Below, in pieces: positions 1 to 10,632 of a stretch of 64,000 bases of DNA; positions within the stretch are counted from its first letter, which is position 1, and every line of letters starts with the position of its first letter. Source of the stretch: Biomphalaria glabrata (taxonomy: Eukaryota > Mollusca > Gastropoda > Planorbidae); the NCBI RefSeq assembly GCF_947242115.1, contig NC_074713.1:25578378-25642377 (forward strand). The letters are read 5' to 3'. The position numbers and the translations under genes are program-made. Under the pieces are notes generated by a model. It searched no databases and was not told where the DNA came from. It worked only from the letters and a program-made list of their open reading frames with translations.

Positions 1-39
<39 letters not shown>

Positions 40-68
40 TTAATTAGATTGTATATATATATATTTTT
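1..68. repeat. AT dinucleotide microsatellite
   Basis: A near-pure (AT)n run opens the window and is interrupted only by short TTAATTAATTAGATTG-type sequence. It probably continues beyond the left edge. No gene signal is visible here or in the following ~700 bases, which are AT-rich single-copy-looking sequence without a convincing reading frame. Confidence 0.9.
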
Positions 69-759
69 ATTTCCTGTATAAATGTAAGAAGAGTGTGAAA
101 GGTGTATGCGTCTGCAAGAGATGTTTAATCTACTCAATGGACACTTCTAACAGTTTACTTACTAAGAAATGTATCTCTTGAAATATCACCCACAATAGTC
201 AATTCAGTGAGTAAATCTAGATAACCTGAAATGATGAATCTCTGTATTAAGATAAGTATAATTCTGAGTCATCATGAACAACCCCACATCAGAAAAAACT
301 TTATAACTGAGGTGGCTTCTATTGTGATGACAGCATCAAAAATATTATTTTAGTTAGATAAGATTACAAGAACTTTAGGTTCAAATATACTTTAAGCAAG
401 TGGTCCATCTACAATATTATGTCAACTTTAGAAAGGTTTTTATTGAGATGCTGTTGTAACCCTGATCATTTATATATATATAATTTTAAGCAGTATGGGC
501 AACATTGTTCAGACCATAGCTAATGGACAGGCTTTCATTCCATTTTTACAAGATGTTTCTTCATGATTGAAGATTGAAGGCCATTGTTATATTGAAATTA
601 CAGAAATTGAAACAAAAAAGTATGTCATTCAACTTTGCATTGTATCTTCCTATCTCATATATTAGATGTTCCTCAAATAGAGAAGATAGGAATGTTAATT
701 AGGGACTTAATCTCAGCTAAGTCATTGATGTTACTTGTTGATTCAAACTATATAGATGC

Positions 760-925
760 ATTCAATGGTCTAATGGGAAGAAGCATATAATATGGAATAA
801 GAAATGCGCCTTTATCTTTGGTGTATTTCAGCGTGGTTCAATACAAATGTATTATTGCTACATTTCTTTTTAGTCTTCTGTCCTGATTGATTTTATTGAT
901 AAATCTCATTAGCTGTCTATTCTAG
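760..925 (-). mobile_element. degenerate LINE 3'-region fragment
   Basis: The block resembles, with many changes, part of the better preserved LINE at 48.6-50.2 kb. Shared landmarks in the same order are the phrases around 'gcctttatcttt', 'gtattattgctac' and 'cttctgtcctg'. In the intact copy this part encodes the region after the reverse transcriptase, read on the minus strand. Only a short, heavily mutated piece is left, so it is a dead 5'-truncated insertion. The call rests on my visual alignment and the edges are approximate. Confidence 0.45.
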
Positions 926-1039
926 TTTCTTTAAGCAGGCATCACAAGAATAGGTCGCCTCTAAATAACAATTAATTCAAATAAATATAATTTAAATGAA
1001 AATTGAAAGAGACCTATTAGATGTTTATAAACAGTAAAC

Positions 1040-1200
1040 ATGTTTCAAACGTTCCTTCAGAGTTGAAGATAATTTACTTCCTTATTCAAACCTCCCGCAG
1101 GATGACATGGGATAGCAGCAGGCAGGGTATGAATCCGGGACCATCAACAAGTCTGAACGACTGTCTAGTGCGCATACCACATGACCAGGCAGCCACATAT
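1040..1200 (-). mobile_element. tRNA-derived SINE
   Basis: Read on the minus strand, the element has a tRNA-like promoter region with a B-box-like stretch (GGATTCATACCC) followed by a conserved body 'gcgggaggtttg..aaggaagtaaatt' and a tail 'gaaggaacgttt..aacatgt'. The same body and tail recur at about 4905-5010, 36955-37105 and 42795-42935, which is what identifies it as a dispersed SINE rather than a tRNA gene. Reading frames across it are not genes. Confidence 0.6.
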
Positions 1201-1404
1201 AGATGTAATATGTAAATAAAAATAATATATATACCTTTATCATAATCCCCACTACTAAGAGGTCTTGCACAGAGGTCTGGTCCAGGCTTCAAGGGTGAAA
1301 TACCATTTTTGTAATCGCCTCTAAAGTCACTACTGTCAAGATTGGTAAGGACTTCAGGACTGAAGAGATAATCTTCTTTGTTCCCATTCTGAAAGACAAA
1401 ACAG

Positions 1405-1530
1405 CTGTTTAATATATATATTCAGTGTTTAAAGTCTGTTTAAAGTCTGTTTAATAAATATTCAGTGTTTAAAGTCTGTTTAATATATATTCAGTGTTTA
1501 AAGTCTGTTTAATATATATTCAGTGTTTAT
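1405..1530. repeat. ~30-bp tandem repeat, about 4 units
   Basis: The phrase 'ttcagtgtttaaagtctgtt' is repeated in tandem with short TAATATATA-type linkers of varying length. It is a small minisatellite in non-coding sequence with no associated gene. Confidence 0.85.
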
Positions 1531-1829
1531 AGTGATTTTAAACAAAGATGATGATAAAGAACCATACATTAGAGCCTACTCTTCAAAGGCCTCTATCAAA
1601 TTAGACTCTATGTGTGTGTGTGTGTGTATATCTATCTATGTATAAAAATATATATCTACTAAAAAAATATATAAACTAGAATTACACATTTTAAATTTAG
1701 ATAATAATTTGAATGAAATTCAATTTACCTCTCTACACTCTGTATCTTGTATACATGACATCTTTACTGACTTTACTTAACTTCAAGAAAAATTCAAATT
1801 TGTGCACTTTTACTAACAAAATAATTTGA

Positions 1830-2900
1830 TCCAGATCTATCTATCTATCTATCTAGATTCTAGCTCTATCTTAGTATCTATAATAATCTAGATTCCAGAT
1901 CAAGATAGTAAAATTTAGTATTAGTCTAGATATCTTAGAAGATATGTTAGTCTTAGTCACTAAATTAGAAGTCAGTGCTATCTATATTATATATATATTA
2001 TAATATAATATTATTAAATATTAAATTATACTAGTCTATAGTATAGTATATCTAATTATAATCAATGTTAATCATCTAATCTAGTAGACTATCTAAATTT
2101 AAAAATCTAGATTATTCTAGATATCTATAGATCTATATTATTATATTATATTAAATTATAATATATTATTAAATACTAAATACTAGATCTAGTCTATAGA
2201 TACCTAATTAGAATCTTAATCTATTTAATCAATGTCGACAATGTTAATCATCTAATCTAGTAGACTATCTAAATTTAGAAATCTAGATTATTCTATCTAG
2301 ATAGAATAGATTAATCTAGATTAGATTCAAAAATTTAATTTAATAACTTAAATTTAATTTAAATAAGTTGAATAATTAGAGTCTAGACTCTAGAGTAACT
2401 AGAGTTTACTAGAGTAGATCTAGAAATAGTTCAAATACTAGAATAGAAGATAGTCTAACTAGATATAGGTGGTTTGATCTAAATCGAACTGAACTAGATT
2501 TAGAATATGATCTAATTTTTTATTTTTCTAATTACTTTTACTTTACTAACGAGTAACTCAATACTCAATAACTGAGACTGAGCACAGAGTTGACAGAGCA
2601 GTCACCTGAGCAGTGTTACGTGAGTGAACTGAGTGTAGTTAAAACTTAAAATATCCAGATCTAGACGTCTAGATGTAGATCTATCTATATAATATATATA
2701 TATATTAATAATATAGACTAGATCTACTTCACTACTAAACTAAATGTCTATATAGATATCTAGATTTAGATCATAATGATAATCTAAGACTAATCTAGTT
2801 ACGTCTACTAGCCTTGATCATCTAGATCTAGATCTAGATTTAGTAGTATTATCGAGTCAGAGTCTAAATAAAAATTAGTAATTAGATGATCTATGAATTG
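1830..2900. repeat. CTAGAT-rich AT low-complexity block with an internal tandem duplication
   Basis: Roughly 1 kb is built mostly from TCTAGAT/ATCTAGA words, starting with a (TATC)n run near 1835. Inside it, 1985-2130 and 2131-2330 are two diverged copies of the same ~150-200 bp unit; both contain 'catctaatctagtagactatctaaattt'-like text (shared word 'gtagactatctaaattta'). The same CTAGAT words recur at about 3195, 8400, 14270 and 53685. No coding frame is visible. Confidence 0.75.
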
Positions 2901-3218
2901 AGAATATCAATATGATATGGGATAGGCTAGCCTAATGCAGATCCGTGTCCCTGTTTAACCAATAATAAACTTTGCGTCATGTAGTCTCAAGATATAACGA
3001 AAAGATTGTACTGTCTTATTTGTTCTATAAGATGCTAAAGCTAGATCTAGGCATTCTAGTGCTAGGTATATTTATATTTACGTGTATACAAATGAACGAA
3101 GTAAAATCAAATCAGCGGTAACTTGAAGGGGAAAAAAAATCACAACACAAAAGCAGTTGTTCTTTTTCTTCCTTATTTATGACGTACGTAGATTTATCAT
3201 ATAAGACTAGATCTAGAT

Positions 3219-3620
3219 CTATATAGACTTAAAAAAAAAAAAAAAAAGGGAACATCCGAAACATGTAAAACATTTTACAAACATGTCGTTAGCAGTAGCA
3301 GTCATTTCAAACAGTTCTAAGTAGAATAATAAGTCCTCGTTGCCTGTCATGCATTTTAGGTTTTTGTCTAACTGTTTACTCTGTTGGGGATTGTCGTTAA
3401 CTGTCATGTCTTTCTTATCTATTTCATGTTGTCTTTCTAGTCGTTTTTTATCCATCTCTTTTATGTCTTCTCTCCTCCGCTTCTCTTGTCAGTCTATCTA
3501 AGTCAATTTTCTGTTGGGCATCTATAAATTTCTTTAACATTTTGCCCTTAAACCCCAACATCTGAGCCTGGACTATTATCTCCTCGAATGGACGAGGTAT
3601 AAACTCAGACATTTTCCTGG
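3219..3620 (-). mobile_element. LTR-retrotransposon gag fossil
   Basis: Minus-strand fragments read like the N-terminal part of a Ty3/gypsy-type gag protein: a start with 'MSEFIPRPFEE', a charged Lys/Arg/Glu-rich helix, then a segment ending in 'NEDLLFYLELFEMTAT' that recalls the gag 'D..D.YL.RFER.A' region. It is a broken, partial fossil with several breaks and no pol region next to it. The piece at 3245-3300 also carries the 3' tail phrase of the local SINE family. Family assignment is by motif resemblance only. Confidence 0.45.
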
Positions 3621-4900
3621 AGTGGTGTCCTTTATATTACAATATTACCTCATAAAAATGATATAGTTACAAAATAGTTACATACATAAAAATAAGCAAA
3701 ATTAAAATAATACCTCCGTTACCACTAAGGTTGTTCAACTGGTACTCCAACAGGTTAAAGGCAATAGTCCAAGGTTATCCAATTATGTGATTTCTCTTAG
3801 TCTATTTCAGGCAGATAATCCACTGGTAGTCCCCATACGAGAAACAAATGTAATGCCTTATTATATATACGCGCAGTACTTGGAATGTACCACAAACGTT
3901 TTTACCAATGCTTAAAAAAAAATTAACAAAATTAAATAAAAAGTCTTGGTTCCATCTTTATCTTGTTTGTTTGTTTTAAATAAAATACTTAAAATGTTTT
4001 CGACAATGATACCCGTCATTCTCGAGATCAAAAGGTCGAATTTTTTCCGGGGCGTTTGTGCCATCGTTCTGTTGCCATCTTCTACGTCATAAATTGATTA
4101 ACATGATGATAATCTTACATTAATCAGGCCAAATAGAGAAACCCGCAATACTTTTTATTCTCGGCCCTTTGTCCCACCATACTAATTCACAATTTAAGCG
4201 ACACATTATTTGTAGTTTATTTTGTTAAACACGGTTATATTTACTGTCATTTTTACTTATTTATTTTCTATTTTATTTTCTATTCAGTTTCTATTACAAT
4301 GACAACAGCTCACAAGACAAACAAGTCAATGGATCGCTGAAAATGCAAGGCATCCAGACTGCACAATGCGGTCAAACGGTCAACATTATCGAGAAAGTGT
4401 ATTTCGTTCTAGATCATTTCGATTGTTCATTGGTTTTAAACCAGTCACACTTCATGATATAAGAACTTATCATCGCAAAACTAGAAGCACAAGTTGAAGG
4501 GAACAAAATAAACTATTATTGTTTATCTCAAAGTATTTAGTTCTCGGACTACTATTTATGATCACTGTTTATTTAGGGCCACTGCTCGGACTTACACACT
4601 TTTCTAAGATTTTAGGTTAATAGACCACGTTATTGTTTTAAGAATCTATATATATATAATTCTCTTCTTCGCTCAAGAGTTTGTGTAACAAAATGAAATA
4701 AAGGAAAGACCACTCTCTTATTTCTGCGGATAGTCACCCCACCAAATAAAAAAACAGGAGGGGGGAGAGAACAAGTATTCACAAAATAGCAGTTCGGACT
4801 GTTGTGACCAAGAAAGATCACAATTTTTATATTTTATTTCTACCACACGTAAAAAAAAAAAAAAATGCCGTTTGTATTTATCGCGCGTAGGATTGGCGTT
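3621..4900. other. non-coding interval
   Basis: AT-rich sequence between the gag fossil and the next repeats. The part around 3700-3900 may be leader or terminal-repeat sequence belonging to the gag fossil, but no paired terminal repeat could be matched. Short frames near 4630-4936 overlap a C/A-rich stretch and SINE-like tail sequence and do not look like genes. Confidence 0.4.
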
Positions 4901-4904
4901 TTCC

Positions 4905-5010
4905 ATCCCCCTTCGTCCTGCGGGAGGTTTGGACAAGGAAGTAAACTATTGTCAACTCTGACGGAACACCCAAAACATATAAAACATTTTACAAGAAAAC
5001 ATTTTACAAA
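4905..5010 (+). mobile_element. SINE 3' part
   Basis: Contains the shared body 'gcgggaggtttggacaagga' and tail 'ggaacacccaaaacat', then 'aaaacattttacaa', in plus orientation. It matches the SINE copies at 1040-1200 (minus), 36955-37105 and 42795-42935 (plus). The tRNA-like head is missing or too diverged to recognise. Confidence 0.55.
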
Positions 5011-5105
5011 CACTAAATAGCAGCGCCGGACTTAACCATTGTGACCAAGAAGTCATGGAAAGAGAACAAGTAATCCACTATGTATATTTACCGGTCACTA
5101 AACAG

Positions 5106-5755
5106 CAGGGCCGGACTTAACAATTGTGGGGCCCTATGCGAAACGGATTTCGCGGGGTCAAGTTTGGGTAGGGAAGCGGATAGTAAATGAAATTTAAGAG
5201 TTTGTATTAGAAAATAAATTCGTCTATGCATTTTATTCATTCTTTACTACTTAAAGAATTCTTTATGAGCCTTGCGTGTAGCAAAGTCATACAGTATATC
5301 ATAAAAATTCTGTTTTCTACATAGATCACGCTCAATAGCAAGAATTACCAAATATCTTTGAGAATTGTTGACCTCAAGTAATTCTTCATTAGTTTGAGGC
5401 GCGAGAAGCTTCTTTCACCAGATTACACAATAACGGTTAATGCAGAATGCCGTTTTTATTTATCGCGCGTAGGATTGGCGTTTTCCATATTGAATGTCAC
5501 CCCAAAATGACAATTTTTGTCTATGTATTTCCGTATATTTTCAGGACTTTTTCGTATATTTTGCAATATCGGGAGATTTCCAGGAGCTCCTGGTAAATTG
5601 ACATGAAGCCACGGGAAATCTGTTTTAAGTTATAAAATGGTTTAATTTAATAATTTATACACCTTGAATTAGCGCGGGTTCTATGAAATTGCGGGTCCTA
5701 TGAAAGTGCGGGGCCCACTGCGGTCACATAGGTTGCAGTGGCCTAAGACCACCCC
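5106..5755. mobile_element. hAT-type MITE, CAGGGCCGG family, diverged copy
   Basis: It starts with CAGGGCCGGACTTAAC, followed by 'gcgaaacggat', 'gggtagggaagcggata' and, near the right end, 'gcagtggcctaag'. The same landmarks in the same order occur in the better preserved copies at 21168-21606, 24599-25037 and 32220-32693. The right inverted terminus has decayed, so the end is approximate. It is non-coding and non-autonomous. Confidence 0.6.
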
Positions 5756-5919
5756 CTCCAAATAGCGGCGTATGCTACTCCGCCGGTTGACTAGTGTTGT
5801 ATTTAAAAAACAACTTTTATTATATCATTTAAATGCTTGAAAGAGGTATTAACATGGAGAATTGTGTTCACGAATGTTTCTTGTTACCCAGATATGTGAT
5901 TGAGACTAGTCTTCTAATC

Positions 5920-6460
5920 CAGTGATGCCCAACCCGATTCGGCCTGCGGGGCCATTTTAATTTCCGACGGGCCATTTGACAGAAAGGATATTTTAAAAAA
6001 ATAGACAATTGGCTATTTGTATTATAAACTTGTGCATTTAGTTCTTACTTTATTTAAAAGGTATTTAAAATTGATGAGAAATTTCTGAATATCCATCTCC
6101 ATTATTCTGCATAAAGGAGACTCCAAGTCGTCGCAATGAATCTGGTTGTTGGATAACATAGTGAGGGGCAAGTGGAAGCAAGCACTTTTTTTTTTACGAA
6201 GTCGGAAACAGCTTCCTTGCTCTATTTAAAATGTAAGCAACTCTGTAGCTTGCCTTGAAGTCGACTGATATTCTTGACTCTTCTCGAAAAAAAGCTTCAC
6301 TTAGCAATCTTCTCTTCGCTTTCAAACAAAGTAATGTTGCCAAATTTGTTTATGTTTTTGGTTTCATAATGCCGTTTCAGGTTCTGTTCCTCAAAAACAG
6401 CCATACTTTTTTATCAATCAAATATGTTGCCTTATCATCGTGTTCACAAAAAGGGTAAGC
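5920..6460 (-). mobile_element. hAT transposon remnant with ZBED-type transposase fragment
   Basis: The left edge CAGTGATGCCCAACC resembles a hAT terminus. On the minus strand from about 6460 downwards, broken frames read like the N-terminal half of the ZBED5/EPM2AIP1-type hAT transposase: a 'K..WLFLRNR' segment, a histidine-bearing stretch like 'RHYET', and 'REESRISVDFKASYRVAY', which matches the usual 'EES.IQVDFKASYA.AY' region of that family. Several frame breaks and the missing C-terminal half make it dead. Confidence 0.55.
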
Positions 6461-7857
6461 ATCTGTCCACTTGGCTACTTTACAAATACAAAAGTCAATG
6501 TTTTTTTTCAAATAACAAACAAGGAAAATCAAAATCTCTCTATGTACAAAGGAGATTGTAAATAAAAACAGATTACATCAATAGACGAGAAACATAAAAA
6601 AAAAAAATAAAAAAATAAACAACCTGTTTCTCTATTTCAGTTTTTTTCCTATTATGCTGATACTTGTGGCCATTGGAAAACAATAAACTGTTCTATTAGT
6701 TTCTAAACCAATTGAAGACTTGATTGCTGTTTGTTAAGTCACAAATGATTCAAAATATATTCAAAATCAGTTTAAATAACTATTACTTTGCTGTCAAGAT
6801 CTAGAGTTGGAAGGTTGTTTTATTGTTCACCAAGGTCCAAATATTTTTTAGGGACAGACTCCTAACATTTGACCATGAAAATGTGGGGAACTTCACCAAC
6901 AAAGGGTATCATAGGGACATTGACTTTACTTACTCAACACTCTCAAAGCTAGACCCTATATCTAAATAAGTGAACCAAAAAATTAAATCTACATTTTTAC
7001 TATGACTAGTGCTTTCAGGATTAAGGTCATTTTTTTTTAATGAACTTCGATCCTGTCAGCAGGTTAGAAATATTAATAGTTTTTAAACAGTTATAATAAT
7101 GGCAATATGTTGCAAGGGAAGTAGCAAATAAATAAATGACGCGATTTAGAAGTTGTCCATCCTACATTGTCATCTATACTATACCCATTTATCTAATCAT
7201 AATCTAATGTATTGTCATGAGATTGGCCTGCAAAAGCACATGCACAGTTGACTGGGAATAGGGTTAAAGACTTTACACAATTGATTGGGAATAGTGTTAA
7301 AGCCTATTCCCAGTTGGTTGGGAATAGGGGTCGACTATGTGTAATAGAAAGTAATACCTCCGTTGCCTAGGAAATTTAAATGTAGTCTTTGCTTTAAGAT
7401 AGTCAAATAGCATTTATGGTGTTTATTCAGGTTGAGGCACCTACTAGTCGAGTGATGCCCCCTCAAAAATAATAGGTAAGCAATGCAGGTTTCAATATCG
7501 CGAAACCGTTGCACCAGAACTTAAGGTCATTAAGTTTTAACATAGAAATCTTATACAACAGAAGTACTGCACTGTCCCATTATTTCCAAATGCATGTTAC
7601 CTTTGGTTCGGTCTTTGCCCAATACTTTGAGATGTATAGTTGCCATAATGTTTGCACAACATTCTGGCAAAGCAATACTTGAACTTTGTTGGGAACTTGA
7701 TCTGCAGAGATTCATTTCTATTGGCTGCTTCCACAGGCTTACATGTTCCAACAATATAAACCACCTGAACAAGTATTAGTAGAGATTCTCATTTAATACA
7801 TCAATAATCATAAGCTTTGGTAAATATATTATAATTCATACATCAAATATAACAATA
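6461..7857. other. non-coding interval
   Basis: No convincing gene. It holds a phrase 'ttgggaatag.gttaaag' repeated three times around 7250-7330 (a short imperfect tandem repeat). The two overlapping frames at 7551-7779 lie on opposite strands and match nothing I recognise. Confidence 0.4.
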
Positions 7858-7906
7858 TATATAATATAATATAATATAATATAATATATATATATATATA
7901 TATAGG

Positions 7907-7990
<84 letters not shown>
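7858..7990. repeat. AT/TAATA microsatellite
   Basis: A (TATAA)n stretch passes into an uninterrupted (AT)n run of about 90 bases, immediately left of the hAT insertion at 8003. Confidence 0.95.
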
Positions 7991-7993
<3 letters not shown>

Positions 7994-8631
7994 TGTCCTA
8001 ATTAGAGATGGGAAACGAACCCGAACCGAACTCGAACCTCACTTATGACCGAACCGAACCCGAACTTTGAAACTGCTTGGTACGAACCGAACCGAACGAA
8101 CCCTCCTTATCTTAACCGAACTAATTTTGCAATTTGTACATCCTTTTTTTTTTAATTTTTGGTTTAAAAAAAATAAAAATTACTTAAATATTTTATTTAA
8201 ATTCTATTGATTCCATTAGGCCTATACTTTGAAAACTTGGGAGGGGGGGGGGGTATTTTGAAAACTTTAAAAAGAAAAAAAAAGCGGCGCGCTGGGGTTC
8301 CCATAGGTTTTTCCGTATGTGCCGGCTCCCCCCATGGCCTTGAATTTTCGCGGGCTGTTTGCAATATTGGTTTTGAGTTGAATAGGCGCCCTCTAATTAG
8401 ATCTAGATCTAGACTCTAGTTCCTAGTAAGTACAAAGTCAACATTAAAATATTGTCACTTTTATTTGAGATGGCTGTTAGTTGAGAAAAGAATAGTTTTG
8501 GCCAATTAGAGAGTGTAGATATAAATCTACAATAAGTTCATTTGTGTTCTAGTTTAAAATAAATTTTAATTATCTTATATTAAGTGATTTATTTTTACAA
8601 AATTGTGAAGTATTCCATATTGGAATATTAT

Positions 8632-8813
8632 CAGTGGCGTAGCAAGGGTGAGGGAGGGGGGGAAATGGAAAATCTCCCCGGGCCCCCACTTGAGGGGGGC
8701 CTCAAATGAGTGTTTTTTACAATATTCAATATTACGCAAAATGCAGGGGCCCCCAAAGAGGTCCAGCCCCTCCCGGGCTCCCAAATGATGAAAAATTCCT
8801 AGCAACGCCACTG
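8632..8813. mobile_element. 182-bp hAT MITE nested in the 8.0-10.6 kb element
   Basis: The terminal inverted repeats are CAGTGGCGTAGCAAGG and CCTAGCAACGCCACTG. Flanks AATATTAT and AATATTTT differ at one of eight positions, consistent with a hAT 8-bp duplication. The interior is G/C-rich with G-runs on one side and C-runs on the other. The same terminus family bounds the large nested element at 20442-26539. Confidence 0.85.
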
Positions 8814-8868
8814 AATATTTTTACTATTATTTTGTTTTGCATCATTGATCATCAGTATTTTTAATGCA

Positions 8869-8980
8869 GCGTTTCTCAAACTTTGGGTCCTCCCCCGTGG
8901 GTGGGGATGGCGAGTACCTGAATTGGGGGATGGGGAGACGCAACTTCCTGACAAAAAGGGGTGTCATAGAGTGTGTGTGT
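8869..8980. mobile_element. possible truncated hAT end
   Basis: CAGCGTTTCTCAAACTTTGG is very like the termini of hAT/Charlie-type elements. No matching right end was found downstream, so only one end can be supported. Confidence 0.35.
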
Positions 8981-9241
8981 GTATGTGGTGTCTGGTGGCG
9001 ATAAGAAGAGGTTAAGCGACTGATTTGTGTTTATGCATTGAGTATGATGAAATTAGCGTAATGCAAATGTGAAACGGCAGACAATCTTGAGACCTAGATT
9101 TCGTTTAAATATCAGTATATTTCATTAATATTACATCTCTATCAAAAGTTAAATATGTGAATATTGTAATAACAGTTAGGCTATATTGACTTGTTCACAT
9201 AAGAACTTTATTTTAAAGTTTATTAAGTTTATATGTTATTA

Positions 9242-9680
9242 TAAGGCTTGTCTTCGAGTCCGAAGATTAGTGAGGAATGCAGTTTTTCCCATGGCTGCGC
9301 AGTCCCAGATGTGACCTATATATTTTGCCACATCCAGGGCAAGCATAACCACTGTCCGCAGGTGGTACATTTAGTTTTTCTTTTCGCGTCTGCGTTTGTC
9401 CTCGGCAGCGGATTTTCTTTTGGTCTCAAATGTGTATCCCGCTGCCTTCGGGAGTGAACTGCAACTGACTCGTTCTAAGGCCGCATGCAACCAGGTGCTC
9501 TCTTCTATGTCAGCTAAGCAAAGTTGACGCCTAAGCTGGTCTTTGAAGCGTTTCCGTGGGGCGCCTCTGTTATGGCGGCCACCTTTTAGCTCACAAAAAA
9601 AAAAAAAGACTGTCTTTGGCATACGTTTGTCTCCCATACGGGATACGTGCCCTACCCAGCGTAACTGCCGGACCATAAGA
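9242..9680 (-). mobile_element. LINE 3' ORF fragment
   Basis: The minus-strand frame begins 'RQLRWVGHVSRM' and continues to 'GAPRKRFKDQLRRQL', then 'ADIEESTWLHAALER' and '[20 protein letters not shown]'. The 'LRWxGHVxRM...G.P..R..D' block is the standard tail of LINE endonuclease/reverse-transcriptase proteins, C-terminal to the polymerase. An A-run interrupts the middle. It is 5'-truncated. Parallel tails are found at 38140-38330 (minus), 44935-45215 (plus) and 62815-62990 (minus). Confidence 0.75.
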
Positions 9681-10632
9681 AGTCCCTCTATACTATCCTT
9701 ACCGGTAAAAATATAAAACGCCTATATTGGTTCAATTGTACTAGCTGTTCGTAAGCGACAAACCAACGACCAACTAACAAGGAGAGGGGGCATAGAAAAA
9801 AAAAGTTTTATTTTCAGTGTAACTTATCTGAATATTAGTATAATTACATGTTTAAAAATTAAAATATATTAAGTAGGAGATGTCATTTTATCTTCTAATA
9901 AGACCTTGTCAACTGTAGATTGCTTTTTGCGAGGCGCGTATGCACAATATGGGTCAAAACGTTTTGAAGAAAACATTTTAAAACATCTCCGCTATTGAGA
10001 TTCTTCTGCATTTTTTGTCTCAGAATAGTCGAATTTCTACCGTATATTGCAATTTATTATAGTGACGACTTATGTGTGAAAAAAAAATCCTCGATAGAGA
10101 CGTCTTTACACGAAGAATATTTGTTTTTTTATTATGATGAATTGTGCGTTCTGAAAGAAAGCACATCGATATTAGCCTTTAAAAAAAATATCTCTTCTTA
10201 CTAAGAGAAAAAGGTTAGAATACGCTTAGCGCCGAGTCTTGCCCAGAATTAAACCACTTGCCGACTTGAGCAAAAACCTGCCGCATCTTCAATTCTATCT
10301 CCATTAAGAAATTTTTACATTGCTTAAAATGTATGTAGGCAACATTATTTTGGAAAAAGTATTGCCCACAGGCCTATTATATGTTGCAAAGTATTTGTTT
10401 TATGTAAAAATTAAACTTAAAGTGTTTTGTCTGATAAATTGTATTAAACCTTATAACTTAATTTTGCTATTACATAATTTTATAACATCGAACCGAGCCG
10501 AACCCGAACTTTAGACCTGACCGAACCGAACCCGAACTATACTCGTCATCGAACCGAACCGAACTCGAACTTAAATCTGACCGAACCGAACCGAACCCGA
10601 ACTTTAAAAGTTGGGTTCGATTCCCATCTCTA

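Larger units (their letters stand above)
8003..10632. mobile_element. hAT-type transposon, 2.63 kb, with 8-bp target duplication
   Basis: The ends are inverted: TAGAGATGGGAAACGAACCC at the left and, reverse-complemented, TAGAGATGGGAATCGAACCC at the right. The perfect 8-bp direct repeat GTCCTAAT flanks it (7995-8002 and 10633-10640). Eight-base duplications and a TAGRGATGGG-like terminus are typical of hAT elements. Both ends carry arrays of CCGAAC/CCGAACCGAAC words, about 110 bases on the left (8020-8115) and 150 on the right (10490-10620). No transposase frame survives. Inside it lie a 182-bp MITE (8632-8813) and a minus-strand LINE fragment (about 9242-9680), both later insertions or captures. 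Confidence 0.88.

Noticed and set aside
1040-1200. A tRNA gene, suggested by A/B-box-like text
   Set aside because: No acceptor stem pairing is seen, and the same body and tail recur at several places, which marks it as a SINE.
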